Assembly (NCBI GenBank): GCA_023443925.1
Contig: JAEZSL010000083.1
Coordinates: forward strand, 1-33,367
Direction of reading: 5' to 3'
Source of the DNA: Bacillota bacterium
Lineage (GTDB): Bacteria > Bacillota_A > Clostridia > Lachnospirales > Lachnospiraceae
DNA: 33,367 nt
Both the position numbers and the translations under genes were made by a program. Under the pieces are notes generated by a model. That model ran no database searches. It saw nothing but the letters and a program-made list of their open reading frames with translations, and was not told where the DNA came from. This document shows positions 8,433 through 15,797 of the stretch, in pieces (within the stretch, counting starts at the first letter, position 1; each line of letters starts with the position of its first letter).

Positions 8433-8452
8433 TTGAATGAATGGTTCAATTA
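8433..8452. promoter_or_regulatory. TetR operator copy 2 (ahead of the lipoprotein gene)
   Basis: TTGAATGAATGGTTCAATTA matches the first site at 18 of 20 positions; the differences are C/T in the centre and G/A after the core. A -10-like TAATAT (8423-8428) lies just upstream, so binding would again cover the start of transcription. No good -35 is visible. Confidence 0.6.
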
Positions 8453-8473
8453 TTGAAAGGGGTAATAATTATT

Positions 8474-9382
8474 ATGAAACTCAATTTAAATTCATTTGTC
8501 TGTATCGTTTTTTTTCTTATTGGAATGTTATCAGGATGTGGAGGAAAAAAGGCAACTGCTCTCGTAAATACTCTTACCTTCAATACCGGAGATTTTGAGA
8601 GCCTTCGGCTTGATTATGACGCAGAGGATATTCATGTTTTAGAAAGTGATAATGCCAAAGTGATACTTAAAGAATATATGAACGAGGATAAAGAGAGGTA
8701 TTATGCCAGAACCACCGTCCAAAAAGGTGAACTGCTAATTACTGAAGGAGCGAGGCCAAGACGTTCCAGTTTTGAATCCTATATAGAAATCTATATACCG
8801 CAGGACTATACAGATAGCTTATCCCTGCATTCTACAAGCGGTACAATTACTTCGGAAATCGTCCTGAATTTATCAGGTGATTTCTGTGTTGATACAACAA
8901 GCGGCAAAATGGAAATTTCAAATACAAAGGCATCAAATATTAAGGTAACCAGTACAAATGGCAGTTTGGATTTTGAAAATATTAATGCAGACGAAATAAA
9001 TATACACACTACAAATGCCACAACTTCAATGAAGCAGATAAACGGAACAGTCAATTATCAATCCAAAGGAGGAAAGCTAACCGCCTCTGACCTTAGTGGT
9101 TCTGGCTCTTTTAACGCTTCCGGTGAAGGCTCTATAGAAATTCTCTTTGCCAATGTAACAAGCAATATTTTCGCATACTCCAAAAATGGAACGATTACGA
9201 TAACGCTTCCAAGTGGACTTGATTTCATATTTTCAGCTACAACCAAAGAAGGTTCTATCGATACCTCTTTTGCAGACCAGCTTGCAACTGCGGATAACAC
9301 CGCCGCGGGAACCGTTGGCACAGCTCCTGAAATAACCGTAGAACTGGAAACCCGAAATGGGGATATCAAAGCGGTAAGGTGA
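8474..9382 (+). CDS. DUF4097-type lipoprotein
   Basis: The start is set at 8474 (MKLNLNSF), preceded by AAAGGGG. The ORF could extend to 8441, but that ATG lies inside the operator and has no ribosome site. The 302-residue protein has a lipoprotein signal ending in LSGC, so Cys22 should be lipidated and the protein held on the outer face of the membrane. The rest is rich in short repeated strands (TSGTITSE, TTSGKMEI, TNGSLDFENI, TNATTSMKQI, GEGSIEI, KNGTITITLPSG, TRNGDI). These are the turns of a beta-helix typical of DUF4097 proteins. The function is unknown. Such genes often accompany regulators and small membrane proteins, and here the next gene starts 4 nt downstream. Confidence 0.8.
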   Translation: MKLNLNSFVCIVFFLIGMLSGCGGKKATALVNTLTFNTGDFESLRLDYDAEDIHVLESDNAKVILKEYMNEDKERYYARTTVQKGELLITEGARPRRSSFESYIEIYIPQDYTDSLSLHSTSGTITSEIVLNLSGDFCVDTTSGKMEISNTKASNIKVTSTNGSLDFENINADEINIHTTNATTSMKQINGTVNYQSKGGKLTASDLSGSGSFNASGEGSIEILFANVTSNIFAYSKNGTITITLPSGLDFIFSATTKEGSIDTSFADQLATADNTAAGTVGTAPEITVELETRNGDIKAVR

Positions 9383-9386
9383 CGAT

Positions 9387-9686
9387 ATGAAAAAAGACGA
9401 TAATAAATCAACAAGAAAATTAATTCTGCTAATTGCTGTGTTTTTTTCTCTGATGATTGTTTTAAGCCTGATTTTTCTCCCTTATATCAATCTTTTAACA
9501 GAGCCGCAAACACAGCAGAAATTTAGGGAGTGGGTTACTTCTTTCGGTGTAGGGGGCTGGCTTCTTGTTCTCAGTATTCAAATCAAACCACTATTAAAGA
9601 ATGTTATCTATGCGGTACTTACAGGCAAGTGCCCTCTTTTCAGGTGTCCATCAGCACCTACAGGAACGTTTGCACATTTGCTGTAA
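9387..9686 (+). pseudogene. TVP38/TMEM64-family membrane protein, truncated remnant
   Basis: The ATG lies 4 nt after the lipoprotein stop and has AAGGTG upstream. The first 66 residues look like the start of a TVP38/TMEM64 (VTT-domain) protein: a basic end, a membrane helix (LILLIAVFFSLMIVLSLIFL), then EWVTSFGVGGWLLVLSIQI. Such proteins are normally around 200 residues and continue with a conserved Pro-Gly hairpin and further helices. Here the resemblance stops near 9585. The frame then runs 33 unrelated residues to a stop at 9686. No shifted frame restores the family. I infer a deletion or insertion that removed most of the gene. Confidence 0.6.
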
Positions 9687-9745
9687 ATATGTGCGGTACG
9701 GAAAAGCAAAGAATTATCGGTATACAATTATTAAGTAGAATGAAG
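9586..9745. other. Unassigned sequence replacing the rest of the TVP38 gene
   Basis: This stretch lies between the last TVP38-like codon and the terminators. All six readings were considered and none gives a recognised protein. The second plus frame contains IKECYLCGTYRQ, a Cys-x2-Cys pair seen in many unrelated proteins and too short to use. It probably came in with the event that truncated the gene. Confidence 0.35.
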
Positions 9746-9775
9746 TCCGCTTTATTATTTTAATTATAAAGCGGA
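9746..9775. terminator. 10-bp stem-loop at the end of the TetR cassette
   Basis: TCCGCTTTAT (9746-9755) pairs perfectly with ATAAAGCGGA (9766-9775). It has no good T-run on either strand and may be a processing or transcript-stabilising element next to the stronger palindrome at 9786. Confidence 0.45.
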
Positions 9776-9785
9776 AAGAAGCTGC

Positions 9786-9811
9786 AAAAAGGCGGGGTAC
9801 CCCGCCTTTTT
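9786..9811. terminator. Bidirectional Rho-independent terminator between the TetR cassette and purE
   Basis: A perfect 26-bp palindrome consists of AAAAA, GGCGGGG and TAC... mirrored by CCCCGCC and TTTTT. Both strands give a GC-rich stem followed by T-residues, so it ends the plus-strand cassette and the minus-strand purE transcript, whose stop is 65 bp away. Confidence 0.9.
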
Positions 9812-9875
9812 GAATTCCATTAAAATTATTATCTGGTTTACCGAATAAACAGATCAGGAATAATTTCCTTACTTC

Positions 9876-10391
9876 TTACATCTCTTTTAAATAAGCTTCA
9901 TAACCGGTCTTTGCCAGTTTCTCCGATTTTGCCTGGACACTTTCTTTAAGTCCTTCCGCGTAGGCTTTAATGCGTTCCAGCAGTTCAGGATCGGAAGCAG
10001 CCAGGATTTTAGCAGCTAATATACCGGCATTTAAGGCTCCATTTATGGCTACCGTAGCAACCGGTATACCACCTGGCATCTGTACGATGGAGTACAGGGA
10101 ATCAACTCCTCCTAAGGATTTGGTCATAATCGGCACACCAATTACCGGCAGGGGGAAAATCGCTGCTGTCATTCCGGGCAGATGTGCTGCACCACCGGCT
10201 CCTGCAATAATAACCTTATATCCTTTTCCTTCTGCTGACTTGGCATAATCATAAAATACATCCGGCATCCTGTGGGCAGAGATAACTGTAATATCATATT
10301 CTACCTTTAAAACGTCCAGTACTTCTGCTGCCTTACTCATGATCGGAAGATCAGAATCACTTCCCATAACTATTCCAACTTTTGCTGCCAT
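9876..10391 (-). CDS. purE: 5-(carboxyamino)imidazole ribonucleotide mutase
   Basis: PurE converts N5-CAIR to CAIR. The 171-residue length is typical of the bacterial class I enzyme. It begins with VGIVMGSDSDLPIM, followed by the active-site SAHRMPD segment, then AGAGGAAHLPGM and PVIGVPI. No purK is seen in the window. It lies about 2.5 kb upstream of purM in the same orientation, with the oppositely oriented TetR cassette between. It has its own terminator, and its promoter was not identified in the 257-bp gap after the M29 gene. Confidence 0.96.
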   Translation of the reverse strand: MAAKVGIVMGSDSDLPIMSKAAEVLDVLKVEYDITVISAHRMPDVFYDYAKSAEGKGYKVIIAGAGGAAHLPGMTAAIFPLPVIGVPIMTKSLGGVDSLYSIVQMPGGIPVATVAINGALNAGILAAKILAASDPELLERIKAYAEGLKESVQAKSEKLAKTGYEAYLKEM

Positions 10392-10648
10392 TGCTTTATC
10401 CTCACTTTCATTGTCTGTGCCAGGTTATTGCTTTTTCAAATCGTTCACATACCTTTCGATTTACAATTACCCGAGTCTATATGATACCAGGAACTAACCA
10501 TATTGCATTATTGATTCCTGATGATCTGCTGCCATTATCTGCTGTAAGTGATTTCTGTCTAATTGCCTGTTTTATCTTAAAATCTGTTAAAATTAAATTC
10601 TGCGTTATTTTAAACATTGAAGAACTTCCTGCATATCGGATATTTTCT

Positions 10649-12727
10649 TTATACAGTAAGAAATGCGTCATTTAACCGTTCCGTACCGGGCAGTATGAAT
10701 CTTCCGTCTTTTATGATGGTAATGGTCTCCCCATTCTTTTTATAGACAGTGATTTCCCCTAGTTCATCATAAGGTATGGTTATATCCGTATGGCAGTTAA
10801 AATAAGCCTTGTCCAGATCTGTCTTTCTCAAAATAGAAATTTCATTATCTTTTGCTGCAATCCGTTTTCCATCCGGATTGTAGAGTTCCAGGTCTTCACT
10901 CATCTTATAGCAGGTATCCCCCACTGCAAAATGCGGTCCGGTTTTTTCTGCAATCAGTATAGGCAGTTTATCGGCAATCTGATACTTTTGCGCCATAACG
11001 TAGGCGGTTGTGTTCGTCCCGATGGCAAATTCACCAATAGGAAGAGTATCCTGATTATACATAAGATTCTCTTTCACAAATTGTTTGTTTTCTTCCTCGG
11101 ATTCAAAGTTTCCACAGGTATAGGTGCTGATTTTTCCATCCTCAAAACTTAAGCATAAATCGATATATTCCAGTTCATTTAAATAGACCTGGGTTACATG
11201 AAGAACACCCTTGGTACCGGTTAACTTAGGTGAGGTAAAGACTTCGCCTACCGGAATATTAACATCTGCCGTACAGTTTTCAAATATGGTTTCTTTTGCC
11301 GGATCTGATAGTTCATACAGCATAACCTTAAGATCCGTCCTATTTTTACCGCTGCCGAGTATCCTTACATATTCTCCCTGATCCAATACATCAATAATAG
11401 ATTGCTGTATTTCTTTATAAACCTGGTTATCCAAAGTATTTACTTTCACGGTTTCGGCAAAGATTTCGGTAAAACGGTCACCAATCTCCGGAATGGGATA
11501 GGCAATTATTGTAAAGCTGGTTTCATCACCTTTGATAAACTCATTGACGATTAAACTTGCATCCCGGTTATAGGACACATAGAGTTTCTGCTGTCTTTTA
11601 TCCAGCTTCGTTACCTCTGCCTTATTTTCCGGCGCAAAATTCTTTTCTCCGAAAACCTCAATTAAAGCGGGTCCGGCATAAAGAGCCGCTTCGGTTTTAT
11701 ATTTCTCATAGGCCTTTTTAAGTGCTGCCAGTTTTCGTTCATTATATGCCTTATCCATATATAAACCATTATCAAACCTATGGTCGTAATCATACTGCTT
11801 ATTTGGCCCGGTTGCGTGGTAACCGATTTTCAAGTGCTGCCTTTTATTGACACTGTTTACGGCAGCCCGGTATATAACCGGTTTGAGTCCCAGTTCTGCA
11901 AAGTATTCAATGGCATAACGAAGCATTCTTTCAAAACCCACATTATACCGTATGTTTACCGTGCCTTTTTTCCTAAGGTCAATTCTGGCATTTTCAAAGC
12001 CTCTCCGGTAGCCTTCCGTATAAGTAAATGCCATCGCCTTTACTTCCTCTTCCGAAAGACTGTTTAGAAATAAAGCGGTATTGATTTCATTCTCTCCGAT
12101 ATATTCACCAAACTGGTATAAGTATCTTAAATCCGTTAAATCCCAGTTCATAACGATATCGTTAACCAAAGACAGTTCGGGGTCCAGCAGTTCACGGATT
12201 CTGTATTCTTGCATCACTCCGGTATAATCACTGACAAAGTCATAAACCGCCCGTTTTATATCTTTATAAGTATAGTCATCTTCTTCTTCAAAATAATTAT
12301 AGATTTCAATAAACAATTCCAGATAAACCGTAATATCCGATAGTCTGGATTCATAGGCATATGCAATCATCCCTCTTATTTCAGTATATACAAAGGACAG
12401 CAGCTTACCATATTTTTTCCCTAATTTGCCCACCGCATATTTCGGATTTGCATAACTGTTGTCATATTGCCCGGGAAGAATATCCGCATATAATTCCTGA
12501 TTCAGTTTCTGTAATTCCGTAAGAGACAGTCTGCTTAACCGGCTGTCATTAATCAGCGTCACCAGTTCACTAATCTGCAGAATAAATGCGGAAACCTTTT
12601 CAAAATATTCCCTTGCCGGTTCTTTTACCGTTTGTTCTTTTAAAATCTCTTCAATACGTTCTATGGATAATTCATAACGTTCTCTGATTTCCTCATTCGC
12701 TTCTTTAAATAGTTCCGTATATTTCAT
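10649..12727 (-). CDS. M29-family aminopeptidase, long form
   Basis: This 692-residue cytoplasmic protein is a metallo-aminopeptidase related to AmpS/PepS/aminopeptidase T. The expected metal and catalytic residues are visible: Glu495 in PVGEVFTSP, Glu566 in PIGEFAIGTN, His599 and Tyr607 in PHFAVGDTCY, and His646 with Asp648 in NCHTDI. Classical M29 enzymes are about 410 residues. This one carries a charged, mainly helical N-terminal region of about 280 residues in which I recognise no known domain. It should remove N-terminal residues from peptides using two divalent metal ions. The ATG has GGAG 4 nt upstream. The gene is preceded by a small membrane-protein gene on the same strand. Confidence 0.88.
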   Translation of the reverse strand: MKYTELFKEANEEIRERYELSIERIEEILKEQTVKEPAREYFEKVSAFILQISELVTLINDSRLSRLSLTELQKLNQELYADILPGQYDNSYANPKYAVGKLGKKYGKLLSFVYTEIRGMIAYAYESRLSDITVYLELFIEIYNYFEEEDDYTYKDIKRAVYDFVSDYTGVMQEYRIRELLDPELSLVNDIVMNWDLTDLRYLYQFGEYIGENEINTALFLNSLSEEEVKAMAFTYTEGYRRGFENARIDLRKKGTVNIRYNVGFERMLRYAIEYFAELGLKPVIYRAAVNSVNKRQHLKIGYHATGPNKQYDYDHRFDNGLYMDKAYNERKLAALKKAYEKYKTEAALYAGPALIEVFGEKNFAPENKAEVTKLDKRQQKLYVSYNRDASLIVNEFIKGDETSFTIIAYPIPEIGDRFTEIFAETVKVNTLDNQVYKEIQQSIIDVLDQGEYVRILGSGKNRTDLKVMLYELSDPAKETIFENCTADVNIPVGEVFTSPKLTGTKGVLHVTQVYLNELEYIDLCLSFEDGKISTYTCGNFESEEENKQFVKENLMYNQDTLPIGEFAIGTNTTAYVMAQKYQIADKLPILIAEKTGPHFAVGDTCYKMSEDLELYNPDGKRIAAKDNEISILRKTDLDKAYFNCHTDITIPYDELGEITVYKKNGETITIIKDGRFILPGTERLNDAFLTV

Positions 12728-12773
12728 ATAACTCCAATCTGTACGCTACAGGCGTACGTATAAAGTATTCTTT

Positions 12774-12824
12774 AGACTATGATACCAAGCATATATTCTT
12801 CAGACTATGATACCAACCATATAT
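12774..12824. repeat. 28-bp-spaced duplication of the end of the small membrane-protein gene
   Basis: AGACTATGATACCAA followed by G or C and CATATAT occurs at 12774-12796 and 12802-12824, differing at one position in 23. The right copy contains the last codons and stop of the gene ending at 12800. The left copy is an untranslated duplicate 28 bp further on, out of frame. Confidence 0.7.
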
Positions 12825-13126
12825 AAAGTAAAAAAGACTATAAATAAGAATCCGTTTAGGACCATTCCGACAACTGGCGCCGTATAAAAAATCTCTTTTT
12901 CCCGGCAGCTTTTTATACCTAGTATAAATCCGGCTATGGACATAACAAATAAAACCATTCCGATTATCCCCAGTATCAATCCGCCGTTTCCTCCGGAAAG
13001 GCTTGATATAACTGATAGAATAATAAGGGCAAGTAAGGTTATTCCTCCGATTATTACCGAGATCAAACCCCTTATGGAATGATTTCTACCTGAAAATTTA
13101 AATACTTCCTTTTTTCGTTTTACCAT
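12800..13126 (-). CDS. Small three-helix membrane protein (DUF6142-like)
   Basis: This 108-residue protein has a basic N terminus (MVKRKKEVFKFSGRNHS). It then has three hydrophobic stretches at about residues 18-42, 50-70 and 83-107. The pattern of basic head, NHSxRGxIS, then glycine-rich helices with FILGIKSCREKE recalls small Clostridia membrane proteins grouped as DUF6142, but I am not certain of the number. The function is unknown. It lies 45 nt after the VanZ gene, with a 6-bp hairpin at 13140-13157 just ahead of its GGAGCGGAG ribosome site, and is 72 nt upstream of the aminopeptidase gene. Confidence 0.7.
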   Translation of the reverse strand: MVKRKKEVFKFSGRNHSIRGLISVIIGGITLLALIILSVISSLSGGNGGLILGIIGMVLFVMSIAGFILGIKSCREKEIFYTAPVVGMVLNGFLFIVFFTLYMVGIIV

Positions 13127-13171
13127 ACTCCGCTCCCATCTGCACAGCGGGGTGCAGGGTTATTCTATTAT

Positions 13172-13696
13172 CTATCTCAACTTTTTGATAGCTTTTATGA
13201 ATTTATGGCAGATAATAAAACAGATTCCTCCCAGTATACCGCCAAGTGTGTTCATAAATAAATCGTCCACATCAAAAATGCCGACTTTAAATATCAGCTG
13301 GATCAGTTCAACCGTAAGACTGAACTCTAGGCTTAATAAGGCTATATTTATTAATTTTCTGTTACTTCTACTAATAATAGGCAATACAAAACCAAACGGT
13401 GCAAATGCCAGCACATTGCCAAAGATATTTACAATAAAACTTTCTAATCCAAGTTCTTTCCGGTATAAGATGAATCGTCTTACCTCTTTAAATAATACCA
13501 AGTTATATCTATATTCATCCGAAATTATTGTTCGTCCATAACGTTCGCTAAAAAATAAAAAGTAAGCTAATAATATTATATATAATACAAACAGTACGCG
13601 ACTTACTGACATAATGACTGTTTTGCTAATCGATCTCAATGCCTTTTTCCTCCAGTGTGTTTCCATATCCCAATCATTATAAATCAAATCTTTCAT
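13172..13696 (-). CDS. VanZ-family membrane protein
   Basis: The ATG-initiated reading is 174 residues. The VanZ pattern is clear: a first helix (VLFVLYIILLAYFLFF), a YNLVLFKEVRRFI segment, NIFGNVLAFAPFGFVLPII, then SLTVELIQLIF and DVDDLFMNTLGGILGG. The ATG at 13696 has no ribosome site, whereas GGAGG lies 9 nt before a TTG at 13639, giving 155 residues. That TTG may be the true start. VanZ of enterococci raises teicoplanin resistance, but most chromosomal VanZ-like proteins have no known role and nothing here links it to vancomycin genes. Confidence 0.85.
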   Translation of the reverse strand: MKDLIYNDWDMETHWRKKALRSISKTVIMSVSRVLFVLYIILLAYFLFFSERYGRTIISDEYRYNLVLFKEVRRFILYRKELGLESFIVNIFGNVLAFAPFGFVLPIISRSNRKLINIALLSLEFSLTVELIQLIFKVGIFDVDDLFMNTLGGILGGICFIICHKFIKAIKKLR

Positions 13697-13917
13697 TACG
13701 TAAAGGGGTAATAAATACGCTGTTTAAAGAATAGTACATACAAATAAATGGAAGAATTCCGGTATTGTCTCCTTAAAGTCAGAAAAAAAGCTGCCGCAAC
13801 GTCCATTCTTAGAATATTTTCTGTTACCAGACCGGAAGACAGCATTAAATTCTCTAAAAATTTGGTGTTGAAGCAGCCACTATTATTATTATTTATAAAT
13901 GACATTACTATCTTTCA

Positions 13918-15507
13918 TTAATTATTTGGAGTCAGATTTCTTGTGAAAGAGGTTACCTTATTACCTGAAAGATCTGTAACCGCATTATTTTCTGTGGATA
14001 TAACCCGAAGTGTCTTGTTCATTTCCGGTGTTTCATTCAAAATTATGATTATCCTGTTATTATCAATATAAGAGTAGGAAGCATAATCCTTATTATTTTG
14101 CAGTACCTGAAAAGCTGAATTACCCTGCAGCGGTTCATTAAAGGAAATGGTGATGGTTACCGGATAAGTGTAACTAAAACCATTTACTACCGGAGTCATA
14201 TTTTCTATCAGGTAAACCGATCCATAGTACGGATTCATTACAGTATATGAATTTCCATATCCTTTAATACCGCTTATAACCGTAAGATAATTGCCGCTCG
14301 TTGGTATATTTCCCTGTTTTAAGGTTAATTTAACAACCGCACTGCCGGTACCGTTTGTTAATTCCGCTGATAATACGGTTACTCCCGCTATACTGTAATT
14401 TGTTTTATTTTCTGCTGAAGCTTTATCCAGCCGGTTATTAAATTTGAGTATTACTTCATTATTGTCGGAGGGGGACTGGGTGATGGATACGGGTGCCGGT
14501 AACGGATTCTCGCTGTTTATAGTAAAGTCCACACTCATTATTATTAATTTATCTGCCGTATTATCAGCCGGAGAAACCTGGTAACCTTCCCAGTATCCAA
14601 TTGAAACTTCCATCCAGCCCGTAAGTTTGGAGGAAGTACCGGACAGGGTATAGTTCACTTTTTTCGAATCCCCGGAATCTACTTCACCTTCAATACACTC
14701 CGTTTTATTGTTCACAAGAATCAGGCCCGGTGTCTGAATAGCACGGTCAAAGGTTGCGGTTAACCTTGATGTATCAGTACGTACCAATGAAAGTAATTTT
14801 GCCTGAGGTTCATACTTTCCGTCACACTCGTCATTATCATAATCCACAATTTCAATAAAAATCTGGTCGCGTATCATGCTCCAAGCCGCATCCTTCTCAT
14901 TTTGTGCCGCAACTGCCGTTAATGTAACAATTCCTGCTTTCTTTGCCGTTACAACACCTTGTGAATTCACTGTAGCATAGGAGTCCTTGTCGATGAACCA
15001 ATAGGTTTTTTCCAAGGAGTTTTCCGGTGTTATCTTACTATTGAAATCGTATTTTTCCCCTGATTCAATTACATGTCTTAAGTCTCTGTCTTCTCTTGCA
15101 TTTGTGATTTCAATACGTTCCGCTGCTGCTATAACCGTAATCCTGCAATACAGATTAACGGTTTTTTTGTAAGCAAATGTGATGCTGCAGCTGATGTTGG
15201 CGGTTCCCGGTCCAACGGTGGTAACCATAGCCGTTTTTCCATTCTCGGACGCCTTAACAATTGCTGCTTTCTCATTTGTTGAGTACCATTTTATTCTTTT
15301 CGCATAGGTGCTTAAGTTTCTTATTGATAATTCAAATGTTTTGTTACTGCCCGTCAGAGTTTTGCTCGTGGCAGACAATGCCGGCTCCTTATAATCGGCC
15401 CAGGTCAGGTGTTTACTGGCAGCATCTGAATTACGGAAGGAAATCATCGGAAGTAGAAGTAAAAAAATGAAGATGAAAGTCATTGCTTTAAAAATTCTTT
15501 TCTTCAA
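13918..15507 (-). CDS. Secreted Ig-like repeat protein, short paralogue (529 aa)
   Basis: The protein has AGGAGG before its ATG and a signal peptide at 1-29. Two bacterial Ig-like (Big_2) domains cover about 43-126 (SATSKTLTGSNKTFELSI to CRITVIA) and 130-221. A block at 235-330 is shared with its paralogues (LLSLVRTDTSRLTATF and KVNYTLSGTSSKLTG). The C-terminal part (336-529) is also shared and ends DLSGNKVTSFTRNLTPNN. Compared with the 845-residue paralogue it lacks about 220 residues after the second Ig domain and about 113 after the VDFT block. No LPXTG, SLH or membrane anchor is visible, so it is either released or held by protein contacts. The function is unknown. Confidence 0.82.
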   Translation of the reverse strand: MKKRIFKAMTFIFIFLLLLPMISFRNSDAASKHLTWADYKEPALSATSKTLTGSNKTFELSIRNLSTYAKRIKWYSTNEKAAIVKASENGKTAMVTTVGPGTANISCSITFAYKKTVNLYCRITVIAAAERIEITNAREDRDLRHVIESGEKYDFNSKITPENSLEKTYWFIDKDSYATVNSQGVVTAKKAGIVTLTAVAAQNEKDAAWSMIRDQIFIEIVDYDNDECDGKYEPQAKLLSLVRTDTSRLTATFDRAIQTPGLILVNNKTECIEGEVDSGDSKKVNYTLSGTSSKLTGWMEVSIGYWEGYQVSPADNTADKLIIMSVDFTINSENPLPAPVSITQSPSDNNEVILKFNNRLDKASAENKTNYSIAGVTVLSAELTNGTGSAVVKLTLKQGNIPTSGNYLTVISGIKGYGNSYTVMNPYYGSVYLIENMTPVVNGFSYTYPVTITISFNEPLQGNSAFQVLQNNKDYASYSYIDNNRIIIILNETPEMNKTLRVISTENNAVTDLSGNKVTSFTRNLTPNN

Positions 15508-15683
15508 TCGGATATCCTCCTATATTGTGATTACTCAACTATTTTATTTCCAAATTATGTCAGTTCCATGTCCAAAACCTTTCAATAATTAGTTTTTTAT
15601 AAATTTTATAATGAGGCCTTTTCATTCCTTTACTATACCGATTACGGTGGTTTTTTCTTATAGTCCACTATCCTATGAACTTG

Positions 15684-15725
15684 AAAAAACCCGGGAAGGA
15701 TTCGCTATATAATCCTTTCCGGGTT
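15684..15725 (-). terminator. Rho-independent terminator after the 845-residue Ig-like protein
   Basis: On the minus strand AACCCGGAAAGGATT pairs with AATCCTTCCCGGGTT around an 8-nt loop, with one mismatch, and is followed by TTTTTT. It lies about 73 nt past the stop codon at 15798. Confidence 0.93.
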
Positions 15726-15797
15726 GTACTAAACATCCTTTATTAAGTTATGATATTCATGAAAGCATGAAATGGATGATTCTATCTAATCACATTA

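Noticed and set aside
9586..9745. HNH-type domain suggested by CYLCGT
   Set aside because: A single Cys-x2-Cys in 12 residues without the His motifs is chance-level evidence.
13696..13905. 69-codon minus-strand frame whose stop overlaps the VanZ ATG (TAATG)
   Set aside because: It has no ribosome site, an unusual composition (NNNN near the start) and no family resemblance. The overlap may be chance.
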